A stretch of DNA of 64,000 nt from Antarctobacter sediminis. GTDB taxonomy: Bacteria; Pseudomonadota; Alphaproteobacteria; Rhodobacterales; Rhodobacteraceae. The notes beneath the pieces were generated by a model that searched no databases, was not told the DNA's origin, and saw only the letters and a list, made by a program, of their open reading frames with translations. A program made the translations under genes and the position numbers. Within the stretch, counting starts at the first letter, position 1. Each line of letters opens with the position of its first letter. Positions 9,133-19,695 of this stretch are shown in pieces. The stretch is taken from positions 62,001-126,000 of the forward strand of contig NZ_JAHUZG010000002.1 of assembly GCF_019218285.1 (NCBI RefSeq). Direction: 5' to 3'.

Positions 9133-10125
9133 TCAGCTCATTTGCAGGTGATCGCGCAGGAACTCTTCGGCGGCAGCGGACGGGGTCAGGGCACCGTCCT
9201 CCACCTGTCCGGCCAGCGACAGCATCGCCCCGCGGGCAGGTTCGCGCGCCAATCGTGCCAACAGGCGCTCGCGCACCTCTGCCTCGAACCAATAGCGTGC
9301 CTGCGCTGCGCGGCGCGCATCCAGATGTCCGTTGGACCGGCGCCAATCAGACAGCGCCGTCATTTCGTCCCACGCTTTTGCCAGCCCGGCCTCTTCCAAT
9401 GCCGAAACCGTCATCGCCTTAGGGAAGCCTTCGGGATCCTGGGGCCGCTTGCGCAGCAGGCGCAACGCCCCGGCATAATCCGCACAGGTCCGGATTGCGG
9501 TTGTCTTCAGGTCGCCGTCGGCCTTGTTGATCAGCAGGATGTCGGCCATTTCCATGATGCCGCGCTTGACGCCTTGCAATTCGTCGCCGCCCGCCGGGGC
9601 CAGCAACAGCAGGAACAAGTCGGTCATTTCGGCCACCATGGTTTCGGACTGGCCGACCCCCACGGTTTCCACCAGCACCACGTCAAAGCCCGCCGCCTCG
9701 CAAAGGTCGATGGCCTCACGCGTTCTGCGCGCCACACCACCCAACTGCGATTGCGAAGGCGACGGACGGATAAAGGCATTGCGGTCCCGCGACAGCCGCT
9801 CCATCCGTGTCTTGTCGCCAAGGATTGACCCGCCCGACCGGGCCGAGGACGGATCGACCGCCAGAACCGCCACCTTGAGGCCCTGCGCCGTCAGCATCAT
9901 GCCAAAGCTCTCGATAAAGGTGGACTTGCCCACTCCCGGCGTTCCGGACAGCCCGATGCGCAGCGCTTGCCGCCCGTGCCCCTTCAACCGTTCCAGCAGC
10001 GTCAAGGCCTGCGCACGGTGATCCGCACGACCGCTTTCCACCAGCGTGATCGCGCGGGCCAGCGCCCGCCGTTCGCCCGCCAGAATGCGGGTTCTGAGAT
10101 CTTCGATATCCATGGCCGCTTTCAT
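9133..10125 (-). CDS. meaB: methylmalonyl-CoA mutase-associated GTPase MeaB
   Basis: This is a 330-residue G3E-family GTPase. Motifs are GTPGVGKST (Walker A, near residue 61), [20 protein letters not shown] (switch region typical of MeaB/ArgK), ETVGVGQSE (Walker B) and NKAD (base recognition). MeaB protects and reloads adenosylcobalamin on methylmalonyl-CoA mutase. No mutase gene is in this window, so the partner must be elsewhere. An ATG at 10113 is an alternative start four codons in. It is divergent from hrpB, with starts about 95 bases apart. Confidence 0.93.
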   Translation of the reverse strand: MKAAMDIEDLRTRILAGERRALARAITLVESGRADHRAQALTLLERLKGHGRQALRIGLSGTPGVGKSTFIESFGMMLTAQGLKVAVLAVDPSSARSGGSILGDKTRMERLSRDRNAFIRPSPSQSQLGGVARRTREAIDLCEAAGFDVVLVETVGVGQSETMVAEMTDLFLLLLAPAGGDELQGVKRGIMEMADILLINKADGDLKTTAIRTCADYAGALRLLRKRPQDPEGFPKAMTVSALEEAGLAKAWDEMTALSDWRRSNGHLDARRAAQARYWFEAEVRERLLARLAREPARGAMLSLAGQVEDGALTPSAAAEEFLRDHLQMS

Positions 10126-10219
10126 CCCGCGCCCCCGCGCAAAAGTCCAGACCGACAGCTTGCGTCACATGGCGCAGGCGACCTTTCCAAGCTCGGTTGC
10201 ATTGCGCATAAGGCCCCAC

Positions 10220-12676
10220 ATGCATCTGCCAATTGACGACGCCCTTCCGGAACTGATCTCTGCTCTGCGCGCCAAGGGGCGTGCCGTTCTGCAAGCGCCC
10301 CCCGGTGCGGGCAAGACCACCCGCGTGCCGCTGGCCCTTTTGGATGCCGGCCTGACCGCTGGCCGCATCGTGATGCTGGAACCCCGCCGCCTTGCGGCGC
10401 GGGCCGCGGCACAGCGTTTGGCCGAACAACTCGGAGAAGAGCCGGGGCAGACCGTGGGCTACCGAATTCGCGGCGACTCGAAGGTTTCGAAACAAACCCG
10501 GATCGAGGTTGTCACCGAGGGCATTCTGACCCGCATGATCCAGTCCGACCCGGAACTGACCGGCGTGGGCGCGGTGCTTTTCGACGAATTCCACGAACGC
10601 TCGCTGAATGCCGATCTGGGGCTTGCGCTTTGTCTTGAGATCGCCGGGGCCCTGCGGGACGATCTGCTGTTGCTCGCCATGTCCGCGACACTGGATGCGG
10701 GGCCGGTCGCCGACCTCATGCACGCGCCCGTCGTCACCTCTGAAGGTCGCGCCTTTCCGGTCGAGACACGCTGGCTAGATCAACCGTTGCCCAAACGCCA
10801 ACGGTTCGAAGACAGCATGGCCCAGTTGATCCTCAACGCGCACGACCAAACCCAAGGCGGCATCCTCGCCTTTCTGCCCGGCGAAGGAGAGATCCGCAGG
10901 ACCGAGGCCCTGCTGCGGCCCAAACTGCCCGCCGACACCCACCTGCGGCCCCTGTTCGGCGCCATGGACCTAAGCGCCCAGCGTGCCGCGATCCGGCCGG
11001 AAAGCGCGGGTCGCAAGCTGGTTCTGGCCACCTCCATCGCCGAAACCTCGCTCACCATCGAGGATATTCGCGTTGTCGTGGACGGCGGCAAGGCGCGCCG
11101 CGCCCGGTTCGATCCCGGTTCGGGGATGTCCCGGCTTGTGACAGAACGTGTCACCCGCGCCGAGGCCACTCAGCGCGCGGGGCGTGCCGGACGGGTGGCC
11201 CCGGGGGTTGCCTTCAGACTTTGGACGAAAGGTGAGGAAGGGGCGCTAAGCCCTTATCCGCCCGCGGAAATCGAATCCGCCGACCTGTCTTCCCTTGCGC
11301 TCGAACTGGCGCTTTGGGGGGCCGATCCCGTGCAACTTCCCTTCCTGACGCCGCCGCCCGAAGGCGCTTTTGCCGAGGCACAGGCGCTTTTGCGGATGTT
11401 GGGTGCATTGGATCGCGAAAACCGGATTACAGCGCACGGGCGGGCGCTTTCCAAGGCTCCGCTGCACCCACGCCTTTCACATATGCTGACAATTTCCGGG
11501 CCAAATGCCGCCAATCTCGCCGCGCTCTTGTCTGATCGCGATCCACTCACAGGGGCGCCCACGGATCTGCTCCTCAGGCTTGATGCTCTGGCCGATCCGC
11601 GCCGATTTTCCGAACGAAATAGCGCGCAGATTAACCGAGCGGCCCTTGAAAGGATCCGGACAGAGGCAAAACGCCTGGCACAGAACGCGAGAAATTCCTC
11701 GCAACAGCCTTTAAAGCAAACAAAATTCACCCCAGCGGAATTGGCCGCCCAAGCCTATCCCGACCGGATCGGCCTGCGCCGCAAAGGCGACGCGGCGCGC
11801 TATCAGCTTTCCGGCGGCAAAGGCGCGGTGATGCAGGATCACGATCCACTTGCGGGGGAACGCCTGATCGTCGTCACCGATACCGACGGCAACCCGCGCG
11901 AAGCGAAGATCCGTCAGGCGCTGGCCATTTCACTTGCCGAGTTGCGCCATCTCTTTGCGGACCAGATCAACTGGCACGATGTCTGCGAATGGTCCCGCCG
12001 CGACCGTCGCGTGGTGGCCCGGCAGCAGGAAAGGCTGGGCGCTATCGCGCTGGATGACCGCATCTGGAAAGAGGTTCCCGGGGATGTCGTCGCCCGCGCC
12101 ATGCTGGATGGCGTCCGCGATCTGGGGATCACCCTGTCCGACGCGGCGCGCCGCTTTGTGGCACGTGTTGATCTGGCCCGCGACGCGGGTCAGGACCTGC
12201 CCGACATGTCCGCCGAGGCGCTGCTGGACGGGATCGAGGTCTGGCTGCTGCCCTATCTCAATGGCGTGAAAACCGCCGCCGACTGGAAACGGTTCGACCT
12301 GCTGCCCGCCCTACGCGCCCGGCTGGACTGGAACCAGATGCAGGCGCTGGATACCGCGGTGCCCGCGCATTTCACCACGCCGCTGGGGCGCCAGATCCCC
12401 ATCGACTATTCCGGCGATCACCCGGAGATCAGCCTTCGCCTGCAAGAGATGTTCGGCCAGAAAACCCATCCGCTGGTGGGCAAGACGCCGCTTAGGGTGA
12501 CGCTGTTGTCGCCCGCGCAACGCCCGGTCCAGACCACGATGGACCTGCCGGGCTTCTGGTCCGGATCCTACGCGGATGTGCGCAAGGATATGCGCGCGCG
12601 TTATCCAAAGCACCCCTGGCCCGAAGATCCGACAGAGGCCGACCCCACCCTGCGCGCCAAGCCGCGCGGCACCTGA
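10220..12676 (+). CDS. hrpB: ATP-dependent DEAH-type helicase HrpB
   Basis: The protein is 818 residues, matching HrpB (E. coli about 820). Helicase motifs are APPGAGKTT (Walker A, near residue 29), DEFHERS (DEAH-like box II), AMSATLD (motif III), TSIAETSLTI (motif V) and QRAGRAGRVAPG (motif VI), followed by an HrpB-specific C-terminal region (QIPIDYSGDHPEISLRLQEM). It is an RNA-helicase-type protein of unclear cellular role. The start at 10220 was chosen because LPIDDALPEL aligns with the family N-terminus; upstream frames run into the meaB promoter region. Confidence 0.95.
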   Translation: MHLPIDDALPELISALRAKGRAVLQAPPGAGKTTRVPLALLDAGLTAGRIVMLEPRRLAARAAAQRLAEQLGEEPGQTVGYRIRGDSKVSKQTRIEVVTEGILTRMIQSDPELTGVGAVLFDEFHERSLNADLGLALCLEIAGALRDDLLLLAMSATLDAGPVADLMHAPVVTSEGRAFPVETRWLDQPLPKRQRFEDSMAQLILNAHDQTQGGILAFLPGEGEIRRTEALLRPKLPADTHLRPLFGAMDLSAQRAAIRPESAGRKLVLATSIAETSLTIEDIRVVVDGGKARRARFDPGSGMSRLVTERVTRAEATQRAGRAGRVAPGVAFRLWTKGEEGALSPYPPAEIESADLSSLALELALWGADPVQLPFLTPPPEGAFAEAQALLRMLGALDRENRITAHGRALSKAPLHPRLSHMLTISGPNAANLAALLSDRDPLTGAPTDLLLRLDALADPRRFSERNSAQINRAALERIRTEAKRLAQNARNSSQQPLKQTKFTPAELAAQAYPDRIGLRRKGDAARYQLSGGKGAVMQDHDPLAGERLIVVTDTDGNPREAKIRQALAISLAELRHLFADQINWHDVCEWSRRDRRVVARQQERLGAIALDDRIWKEVPGDVVARAMLDGVRDLGITLSDAARRFVARVDLARDAGQDLPDMSAEALLDGIEVWLLPYLNGVKTAADWKRFDLLPALRARLDWNQMQALDTAVPAHFTTPLGRQIPIDYSGDHPEISLRLQEMFGQKTHPLVGKTPLRVTLLSPAQRPVQTTMDLPGFWSGSYADVRKDMRARYPKHPWPEDPTEADPTLRAKPRGT

Positions 12677-12704
12677 TCCACAGGAGTGGCTGGAGGGTGG
12701 GCCG

Positions 12705-12726
12705 CTGACGCGCGCAGGCGCGTCAG
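12705..12726. terminator. hairpin between convergent hrpB and argF
   Basis: A 9-bp perfect stem (CTGACGCGC with GCGCGTCAG) around loop GCAG lies in the 75-base gap between two convergent genes. It is not followed by a T-run on either strand, so it may be a weak or factor-assisted terminator. Confidence 0.5.
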
Positions 12727-12751
12727 TCAGGGCGCAGGTGAATGCCCGCCC

Positions 12752-13678
12752 TCAGACGCCCAGACACCAGCGCATGATGGCTTTCTGCGCGTGCAGACGG
12801 TTCTCGGCCTCATCCCAGATGACCGAATTCGGCCCGTCCATCACCTCGGAGGTCACTTCCTCTTCGCGGTGCGCCGGCAGGCAGTGCATGAACAGCGCAT
12901 CGGGTTTGGCCGCTTCCATCAGGCGTTTGTTCACCTGGTAGGGCCGCAGCATGTTGTGACGCCGCTCCCGCGCCGATTGCGCGTCATGCATCGACACCCA
13001 AGTATCCGCCACAATCAGATCCGCACCCTCGACTGCCTTCATCGGGTCACGCTCGATCATGATCTCGGCGCCCTGCCCGCGCGCCCAGCCGACGAACTCC
13101 ATTTCCGGGTCAAGCTGCACCGGCCCCGAAAAGGTCAGGTCGAAACCGAACTGCCCGGCGGCATGCAGGAAAGAGGCGCAGACATTGTTGCCATCGCCGC
13201 ACCAGACCACCTTCTTGCCCGCGATGGGGCCGCGATGCTCTTCGAAAGTCTGCACATCGGCCATGATCTGGCAGGGGTGCGTCCGGTCCGTCAGCCCGTT
13301 GATGACCGGCACGCTGGCATATTCCGCCATTTCTTCGAGCACGGATTCGTCAAAGGTCCGGATCATGATCAGATCGACGTAGCGCGACAGCACGCGCGCG
13401 GTATCGGCAATGGTTTCGCCATGCCCCAGTTGCATGTCCTGCCCGGACAGCACCATCGTCTGCCCGCCCATCTGGCGCACGCCCACATCAAAGCTCACCC
13501 GTGTCCGGGTCGAGGGCTTTTCAAAGATCAGCGCAACCATGCGCCCGTCCAGCGGCAGCTCATCATCGGCCGCACCGCGCGGACGCCCTGCGCGGGCCTC
13601 CTTCATCACCTTGGCGTTGTCGATGATGGACCGCAGTGCCTGTTTGTCCGTCTTGTGGATATCGAGAAAATGATTCAT
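12752..13678 (-). CDS. argF: ornithine carbamoyltransferase
   Basis: It is 308 residues with all expected motifs: [11 protein letters not shown] (carbamoyl-phosphate binding, near residue 54), [16 protein letters not shown] (HPCQ), [12 protein letters not shown] and [10 protein letters not shown]. The enzyme joins carbamoyl phosphate and ornithine to make citrulline in cytosolic arginine synthesis. It follows argD on the same strand with 69 bases between, giving an argD-argF operon as in other Rhodobacteraceae. Confidence 0.97.
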   Translation of the reverse strand: MNHFLDIHKTDKQALRSIIDNAKVMKEARAGRPRGAADDELPLDGRMVALIFEKPSTRTRVSFDVGVRQMGGQTMVLSGQDMQLGHGETIADTARVLSRYVDLIMIRTFDESVLEEMAEYASVPVINGLTDRTHPCQIMADVQTFEEHRGPIAGKKVVWCGDGNNVCASFLHAAGQFGFDLTFSGPVQLDPEMEFVGWARGQGAEIMIERDPMKAVEGADLIVADTWVSMHDAQSARERRHNMLRPYQVNKRLMEAAKPDALFMHCLPAHREEEVTSEVMDGPNSVIWDEAENRLHAQKAIMRWCLGV

Positions 13679-13747
13679 CGCAGTTTTCTTCTTCTTTGTG
13701 CCGGAGGCCGGGCAGAACGCCCCTGCCCCCGGGTGTCTTTCCGGGCG

Positions 13748-14923
13748 TCAGGCAGCTGTGACTGCCGTCGCGGCCGCATCAAGACGCTTCAGCGCCTCGT
13801 CGATTTCGTCTTCGGTGATGTTCAGCGGCGGCAGCAGGCGGATGATATTATCCGCCGCGGGCACCGTGATGACCTCGGCGGCATAGCCTGCCTTGACCAC
13901 GTCCACGTTGGGCGTTTTGCATTTCAGCCCCAGCATCAGGCCGGTGCCCCGCACGCTTTCGAAGACATCCGGATGCGCGGCCACGAGGCCTTCGAGCTTT
14001 TGGCGCAGCAGGCCGGCGCGGGCGCGCACATCGTCAAGGAACGCGTTGTCCGAAACGATATCCAGCACCGCCTTGCCTACGGCACAGCCCAGCGGGTTGC
14101 CGCCATAGGTCGACCCATGCGTGCCCGCGACCATGCCGCTGGCCGCGTCTTCGGTGGCCAGCACGGCACCAAGGGGAAAGCCGCCGCCGATGCCCTTGGC
14201 CGCCATCATGATGTCCGGTGTGACCCCGGCCCATTCGTGGGCAAACAGCCGCCCGGTCCGGCCCACGCCGCATTGCACCTCGTCAAGGATCAGCAGCAGG
14301 CCCTTTTCATCGCAAAGGTCACGGAGCCCCTTCAGGCATTGATCCGGCAGGGCGCGAATGCCGCCCTCGCCCTGAACCGGCTCAATCAGGATCGCGCCGA
14401 TGGTGTCGTCGATCGCCGCGTGCAGCGCGTCGTGATCGCCCCATGGCAAGGTCTTGAACCCCGCCAGAACCGGCCCGAAGCCTTTGACCATCTTCTCGGC
14501 CCCCGAGGCCGCGATGGCTGCCGAGGAACGCCCGTGAAAACAGCCTTCGAAGGTCAGGATGCCGGTCTTTTCCGGCTGTCCTTTCTCGTACCAGTATTTC
14601 CGCGCCATCTTGACGGCCAGTTCGCAGGCCTCGGTGCCCGAGTTGGTAAAGAACACCGTGTCGGCAAAGGTGGTCTCGACCAGCTTGTCGGCCAGCGCCT
14701 GCTGTTGCGGGATCTCGTAGAGGTTCGAGACATGCCACAGCTTGTTCGCCTGCTCTGTCAGCACCTCGACCAATTTCGGATGGGCATGGCCCAGCGCGTT
14801 CACCGCGATGCCGCTGCCAAGGTCCAGGAATCGGCGGCCATCCTCCTCGATCAGCCAGCAGCCTTCGCCCTTCACGAAATGCAGGGGCGCGCGGTTGTAG
14901 GTCGGCAGAACGGAGGGGATCAT
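13748..14923 (-). CDS. argD: acetylornithine aminotransferase
   Basis: It is 391 residues in the class III PLP aminotransferase family. [11 protein letters not shown] (phosphate-binding), [14 protein letters not shown] (PLP-binding Asp) and [15 protein letters not shown] (catalytic Lys) are all present. The start ATG at 14923 is preferred over one 60 bases upstream because [18 protein letters not shown] is the conserved N-terminus. It converts N-acetylglutamate semialdehyde to N-acetylornithine, and by side activity may serve lysine synthesis. First gene of argD-argF. Confidence 0.96.
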   Translation of the reverse strand: MIPSVLPTYNRAPLHFVKGEGCWLIEEDGRRFLDLGSGIAVNALGHAHPKLVEVLTEQANKLWHVSNLYEIPQQQALADKLVETTFADTVFFTNSGTEACELAVKMARKYWYEKGQPEKTGILTFEGCFHGRSSAAIAASGAEKMVKGFGPVLAGFKTLPWGDHDALHAAIDDTIGAILIEPVQGEGGIRALPDQCLKGLRDLCDEKGLLLILDEVQCGVGRTGRLFAHEWAGVTPDIMMAAKGIGGGFPLGAVLATEDAASGMVAGTHGSTYGGNPLGCAVGKAVLDIVSDNAFLDDVRARAGLLRQKLEGLVAAHPDVFESVRGTGLMLGLKCKTPNVDVVKAGYAAEVITVPAADNIIRLLPPLNITEDEIDEALKRLDAAATAVTAA

Positions 14924-15176
14924 TGTCGCTGTCCTCGTAGGAATTGAGGCCCGATTGGTTGCAAGGCAGGAATGCCAAGTCAAGTCAGGCCATGTTTTGA
15001 AGGAGAAAAAGACGCAAACCGGGTGGCAAGAAGGCCCCCAGCGGGAAAAGAGCTCAGGCTCGTCGGTTCTTGGAACGTTGCGTCATGGCTGCGCTCATAC
15101 AGCAATTGCACCGCAAGGCAAGCCCCGCTTGATCGGCCGTGTTGCACGGCTCCCTGCGCCCAGCTAGCGTCACCCT

Positions 15177-16157
15177 ATGAAAGCGCCCCTGATCGACAAC
15201 CTGCAATACTGCAACTTCTCGGAAAAGATCTTTCGCCAGCTGCGTGCCGGCGAGGTGGACGCGATCCATGTCACGATCGCCTACCATGAATCCTTCCGCG
15301 AGATGGTGCTGAACCTTGAACGCTGGAATCGCTGGTTCGAACGCTATCCCGACCTGATCCTGCGCGGGACAGAGGCGCGCCACGTTCGCGAGGCGCAGGA
15401 GACCAGGCGCACCGCCGTCTTCTTTGGCTTCCAGAACCCATCGCCCATAGAGGATGACATCGGCCTGATCGAGATCGTACACCAGCTAGGCGTGCGCTTC
15501 ATGCAGCTGACCTACAACAACCAGTCGCTGCTGGCGACCGGCTGTTATGAGGACGAAGACACCGGCCTGACCCGCATGGGCCGCGCCGTGGTCGCGGAGA
15601 TGAACCGCGTCGGGCTGGTCATCGACATGAGCCATTCGGCAGAGCGGTCGACGCTGGAGGCGATCGACCATTCCACCCGCCCCATCGCCATCACCCACGC
15701 CAACCCCGACTGGTGGCATCCCGCGCTGCGCAACAAGTCCGACGAGGTGCTGCGCGCCTTGACAAACTCCGGCGGCATGTTGGGCTTTTCGCTTTACCCG
15801 CATCACCTTGCCGGCGGCACGAATTGTTCGCTCACCGGGTTCTGCGAAATGGTGGCCGAGGCGGCGGATCGCTACGGCGCTGAAAATCTCGGGATGGGCA
15901 CCGACCTCTGTCAGGATCAGCCGGACAGCGTGGTGGAATGGATGCGGGTCGGGCGCTGGACCAAGGAAATCGACTATGGCGAAGGCTCGGCTTCGACCCC
16001 CGGTTTCCCGCCCATGCCCGACTGGTTCCGGGACAACCGCGACTGGGACAATATCCGCGACGGACTGCGCGAGGTCGGCTTTTCGCGCGAGGAAACAGAT
16101 GGTCTGCTGGGCGGCAACTGGATGCGGTTCTACGAGGCCAGTTTCGGCCCCGCCTGA
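15177..16157 (+). CDS. M19 (renal) dipeptidase-family protein, atypical
   Basis: It is 326 residues with the C-terminal M19 pattern: GLVIDMSHSAERST (metal-binding His), IAITHANPDWWH (second His) and LGMGTDLCQDQ near residue 242. The usual N-terminal H-x-D zinc motif (DGHND) is replaced by LIDNLQYCNF, so one metal site is probably altered. A similar short subgroup occurs beside betaine and dimethylglycine catabolic genes in pseudomonads, as far as I recall. The start has no obvious ribosome site. It converges with the M20 amidohydrolase. Confidence 0.82.
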   Translation: MKAPLIDNLQYCNFSEKIFRQLRAGEVDAIHVTIAYHESFREMVLNLERWNRWFERYPDLILRGTEARHVREAQETRRTAVFFGFQNPSPIEDDIGLIEIVHQLGVRFMQLTYNNQSLLATGCYEDEDTGLTRMGRAVVAEMNRVGLVIDMSHSAERSTLEAIDHSTRPIAITHANPDWWHPALRNKSDEVLRALTNSGGMLGFSLYPHHLAGGTNCSLTGFCEMVAEAADRYGAENLGMGTDLCQDQPDSVVEWMRVGRWTKEIDYGEGSASTPGFPPMPDWFRDNRDWDNIRDGLREVGFSREETDGLLGGNWMRFYEASFGPA

Positions 16158-16166
16158 GGACGCATT

Positions 16167-17336
16167 TCATCGCTGCGCATCAAAAACCTCCGCGCGCTGC
16201 CCGGCAAAGGCCGTGACCGCGCGCAGAAAGATCCCTGCGCCCACTTCGATCAACCCGTCGGGAAAATCATAGTCCGGTGCGTGCAGCGCCGGGCAGTCCT
16301 CACCCGCCCCAAGGAACAGCATCGCCGCAGGCATGACGCTGCCGAACAGGCCGAAATCCTCGGAAAAGCGCAGCGGCAACAGGCCTGCCGCCCGGGGCAA
16401 CGCGGCGCATGCGGTCTCAAGGACCGCAACCGCCTCAGGCGCGTTCACGCAATGGCCAAAGGCCTCGTGAACGGTGATCTCGCTGCCCACCCCCTCGGCC
16501 ACCTCTTCCACAAGGGCGCGCGCCTCGGACTCCAACGCCGCCATCTGGTCATCCAGCAGCGTGCGCAGGGTGACAAAGACCTCTGCCTCGCCCGGTGCCA
16601 CGCCGAAACTCGGCTCACCCAGCCGCGCGTGGGTCACGGTGGCCAGTCGGAATTCTGGATCAGTGACCGGCAAATCGCGCCGCAGCGCCTCCAGCGCCGG
16701 AATCAACCGCGCCAGTGCCACGCCGGGCGACAGGCCCTTTTCTGGCTCCGAGGCATGCGAGGTCCGCCCCGTCAGCCGGATTTTCAACCCGCGCGAGGCG
16801 CAGTTGACTGCCCCCTCCGCCAAAGCAACTGCCCCAAGCGGCAGCCCCGGGAGGTTGTGCAGTGACAGCGCCATGGTCGCGCCAAGTGCTGCGAAACGGG
16901 GATCTGCCAGAACCGCGCGCGCCCCCGCGCCGGTTTCCTCGGCCGGTTGGAACAAAAGGATCACACGGCACCCCGGATCATGGGCGGCCAGTTCCCGCGC
17001 CACCACGCCAAGGATCGCCATATGCCCGTCATGGCCGCAGAGATGCGCAACGCCCGGCCGTTCGGACCGCCAAGGGCGATCGCCGGTTTCCATGATCGGC
17101 AGGGCGTCCAGTTCACAGCGGATCATCAGGCCGCCCGCGCCAGAGCCCTGCCCGAACGCGGCCGCGACACCGGTCCCGCCAAGGCCCTCGACGACCTCGG
17201 CCCCCAAGGCCCGCATCTCCTGCGCGATCCTGTCCGCCGTCGCGGTTTCGACACCGGACAGTTCCGGCATCCGATGCAGGGCATGGCGCAACGCAAGGGC
17301 CGCCGCAAGGTTGCTTTCGTCAATCCGGTATCCCAA
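16167..17336 (-). CDS. M20-family amidohydrolase (hippurate hydrolase-like)
   Basis: Visible motifs are RCELDALPI (metal Asp), HLCGHDGHMAIL (HDGH), LFQPAEETGAGA (catalytic and metal Glu pair), LHNLPGLPLG, SHASEPEKG and a final LHAPDYDFPD. These fit metal-dependent amidases that cleave N-acyl amino acids, hippurate or IAA conjugates; the substrate cannot be fixed. No ATG is suitable. I chose the TTG at 17336 because AGGAGG lies 5 bases upstream and GYRIDESNL follows; a TTG at 17354 would add six residues. It shares its upstream region with the divergent unknown gene at 17460. Confidence 0.88.
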   Translation of the reverse strand: MGYRIDESNLAAALALRHALHRMPELSGVETATADRIAQEMRALGAEVVEGLGGTGVAAAFGQGSGAGGLMIRCELDALPIMETGDRPWRSERPGVAHLCGHDGHMAILGVVARELAAHDPGCRVILLFQPAEETGAGARAVLADPRFAALGATMALSLHNLPGLPLGAVALAEGAVNCASRGLKIRLTGRTSHASEPEKGLSPGVALARLIPALEALRRDLPVTDPEFRLATVTHARLGEPSFGVAPGEAEVFVTLRTLLDDQMAALESEARALVEEVAEGVGSEITVHEAFGHCVNAPEAVAVLETACAALPRAAGLLPLRFSEDFGLFGSVMPAAMLFLGAGEDCPALHAPDYDFPDGLIEVGAGIFLRAVTAFAGQRAEVFDAQR

Positions 17337-17459
17337 GGCTTCCTCCTGCTGCAATCGGCGTCACGGTTTCACGCCATGTCGTAGCCCGCAACTCCCCTCT
17401 GTTTTCGGACCGGCAATCGACCCTATGCAGATGGCCGACCTTTTGGCACAGTCACACAG

Positions 17460-19109
17460 ATGAAGGACCTTGCCACGCAGCCGCCGCAGGTCGACCTGCG
17501 CCCGCCCTCCACCGTCATGCGGCTTGCCCGCATGGGGGCTGGTTTTCCCACGCGGCTGAGTTTTCTGCGGGTGCTGATGCGGCGGCTTGGGGCCGAAGGG
17601 GCGCAGTTGCGACGCTCGGTCTGGAACATCGGCGCGGATGGTTATGGGCACGCGGTCTATACCATTTCCCTTGGCGGTCATGACTATAGCCTTGTCGCCG
17701 TTTCAACCCATCTGCCGGATGAGATGCGCACCGACCGGGTGATCGCAACCGCATGGGACAGCAGCTATGTGCTTTACGATGGCATCCCTTCACCCAAGGA
17801 AATCGCCCGCATCTGCGCCGCTGCCCCGAAACAAGAGGCCGGGCGCTTTACCCAACGCGATCTCGTCCTGTCACGCGCCAATAAATCGGTCAGGCTGTTT
17901 GCCCATGTGGTCGAGCGTCTGCGCGCGGGGCAACAGCCCGACGCCGACCTGATCAATCGTGTCGGTTACCTGATGCGGACAACCGCGGTTTACGGCAATG
18001 GCAAGTTCGGCATCGCGGACCGGGGGCTGATCGCGGATCGCCCGGGGATCCAAGGCCCTTTCGCCGCCGAGATGCTGACGGTCTGGATGATCCGCAACTT
18101 TACCCATGACCTTGTCGAACATCTGGGCGGCGCGCCCTTGGACCCACGTCTGAAACGCCACCTTGGGATCGGCAACTCCACCGGATTGGGCATGGCACCT
18201 TTCCTCGTGTCGCATCCGATGCTGCTGCACAACTGGATCGTTGCCCGCGAAACGGCACTGGCCCGTGTGCGGGCGCTGCCCCGGATCACACGGGATCAAC
18301 GCGTCCGGTTGGTTGCTTTGTCTGACAGGGTCGCGGCCCATCTGGCGGAATGGCAGGTGCCGGCCCCGGACCATCAGGCAAGGATCGACCTGCTGCGCGC
18401 CGAATGGCCGGCCATTCGCGGCCTGATCGAGGAGCTTCCGCAGGATCGGCCCATAGAGACCCTGATCCGACAATCCGAACAATATGCCATCGACACACAA
18501 GAGCTCTGCGTGGCACTGGCGTTGGAACCCTTTGCCGATCTGGTCGACGATCTGGCAGACGGTATGTCCGACCACGATGGCCCGCCAATCGCGCCGTTCC
18601 CGGAAGCCACGGCCCTGCGCCTGGCCATCGAAACCGCTTTTGGCTGGGCGCTGGACATCGATTTTGCCGATCCGGCGCAGGTGGGGCGCTTTTGGTACGT
18701 GTCCGAAGAAAAGCTGGAACCGCGGCTGGGCGAGCGGTTTGCCGAACCGGGGGCGGAACGGGAAAGCCCGCTGGACATCGCGCGCCGTGTGCAGGCGCTG
18801 TATCGCGCGCTGGACGGCGTCGAGGACCTGCAAGGATTTCGCGCGCAATCGCCGGAACATGAGCTTGCCCTCGCGCGGGTTGCCTGCCTGCTGCGGCACC
18901 CCTACGCGGAAATCCGCGACAACCTGATCGCCGCAACTTGCCTGCCCATCGACATGCTGCGCTGCAAGCTGGCTTTTTTCGGGGCGACGAAATTTGATCC
19001 GAAATCGGACCGCTGGACGCGGATCGCATTGGCGCAGGGTGCGCCATTGCCCGAGGATATGGGGACGGATCGCGCCGATGACTGGTGGCTGGCGGGGCTG
19101 ACGAGATGA
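17460..19109 (+). CDS. conserved protein of unknown function, 549 aa
   Basis: I do not recognise a domain. The protein is soluble, without signal peptide or membrane segment, with mixed charge and long helical stretches, especially after residue 260. Distinctive segments are SVWNIGADGYGHAVYTI near residue 58, VGYLMRTTAVYGNGKFGIADR near 163 and LGIGNSTGLGMAPFLVSHP near 234; the last Gly-rich run could bind a nucleotide or phosphate, but this is a guess. Its stop overlaps the start of the DUF3726 gene (ATGA), implying translational coupling and a joint role. Confidence 0.8.
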   Translation: MKDLATQPPQVDLRPPSTVMRLARMGAGFPTRLSFLRVLMRRLGAEGAQLRRSVWNIGADGYGHAVYTISLGGHDYSLVAVSTHLPDEMRTDRVIATAWDSSYVLYDGIPSPKEIARICAAAPKQEAGRFTQRDLVLSRANKSVRLFAHVVERLRAGQQPDADLINRVGYLMRTTAVYGNGKFGIADRGLIADRPGIQGPFAAEMLTVWMIRNFTHDLVEHLGGAPLDPRLKRHLGIGNSTGLGMAPFLVSHPMLLHNWIVARETALARVRALPRITRDQRVRLVALSDRVAAHLAEWQVPAPDHQARIDLLRAEWPAIRGLIEELPQDRPIETLIRQSEQYAIDTQELCVALALEPFADLVDDLADGMSDHDGPPIAPFPEATALRLAIETAFGWALDIDFADPAQVGRFWYVSEEKLEPRLGERFAEPGAERESPLDIARRVQALYRALDGVEDLQGFRAQSPEHELALARVACLLRHPYAEIRDNLIAATCLPIDMLRCKLAFFGATKFDPKSDRWTRIALAQGAPLPEDMGTDRADDWWLAGLTR

Positions 19110-19627
19110 GCTATTCCGCCAATGAAATCGCGGGCCTTGCCCAAAAGGCCGCGCGCGGGGCCGGGTTTCCGCCACGGCAGGCGGACCTGTTCGGCGCTGC
19201 AACAGTCCGCTATCTTGCCGACGGCGGCCCGCCCGAGGCGCTGGACGCAGCGCTGGCCGATCCGACCAACAGTCCGATCCTGCGGCTGCCCCTGCTGATC
19301 GAGGACATTCTGCGCGCGGTCGAACTTGTCGGTCCCGAGGTCACGCTGACCATGCAGCCGGGGGACGAGGCACTGGCCGTTTCCTATGCAGAACTGCTGC
19401 CGCTTGGGATCGACCATGCGGACGTAGACCTGACCGACGAAGGGTTGCCCCGCCTGACCCTGCGCAGCGATCCGCAACAAACCGCCCGGCGCGCGCTGCC
19501 CCCCCGTATCGAGGCTCCCGCCGCACTGGTCGACCGTCTGACCCTGCTGGCCCGGGAAACCTATGTTCCGGCCTCGGACACATCGCGCGACGCAGGCGCC
19601 GGTGCCGGGGACATCGACAACGACTGA
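19106..19627 (+). CDS. DUF3726-like protein, 173 aa
   Basis: This is a 173-residue soluble protein. The N-terminal ~50 residues are Ala-rich helices (SANEIAGLAQKAARGAGFP and ADLFGAATVRYLADGG); the second half looks like beta strands, ending in an acidic Asp/Gly tail. The start of the chain and its pairing with the 549-residue protein suggest DUF3726, a family of unknown function; I base this on memory of the pattern. The gene overlaps its upstream partner by 4 bases and is followed 68 bases later by the PhyH-type dioxygenase. Confidence 0.68.
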   Translation: MSYSANEIAGLAQKAARGAGFPPRQADLFGAATVRYLADGGPPEALDAALADPTNSPILRLPLLIEDILRAVELVGPEVTLTMQPGDEALAVSYAELLPLGIDHADVDLTDEGLPRLTLRSDPQQTARRALPPRIEAPAALVDRLTLLARETYVPASDTSRDAGAGAGDIDND

Positions 19628-19695
19628 GCTGCCGTTTCGGCGCTTGCAGTGCCGCGCCCGCCGTGGTTCCTTGCGCTTCCGACAGGAGGACCGCC

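Noticed and set aside
7348-9828. 826-codon plus-strand frame
   Set aside because: Crosses the ends of several well-supported genes (sirtuin, PCu(A)C, rpmB, meaB) and carries no motif; an antisense artefact.
12686-14947. 753-codon plus-strand frame
   Set aside because: Antisense to argF and argD, both confirmed by motifs.
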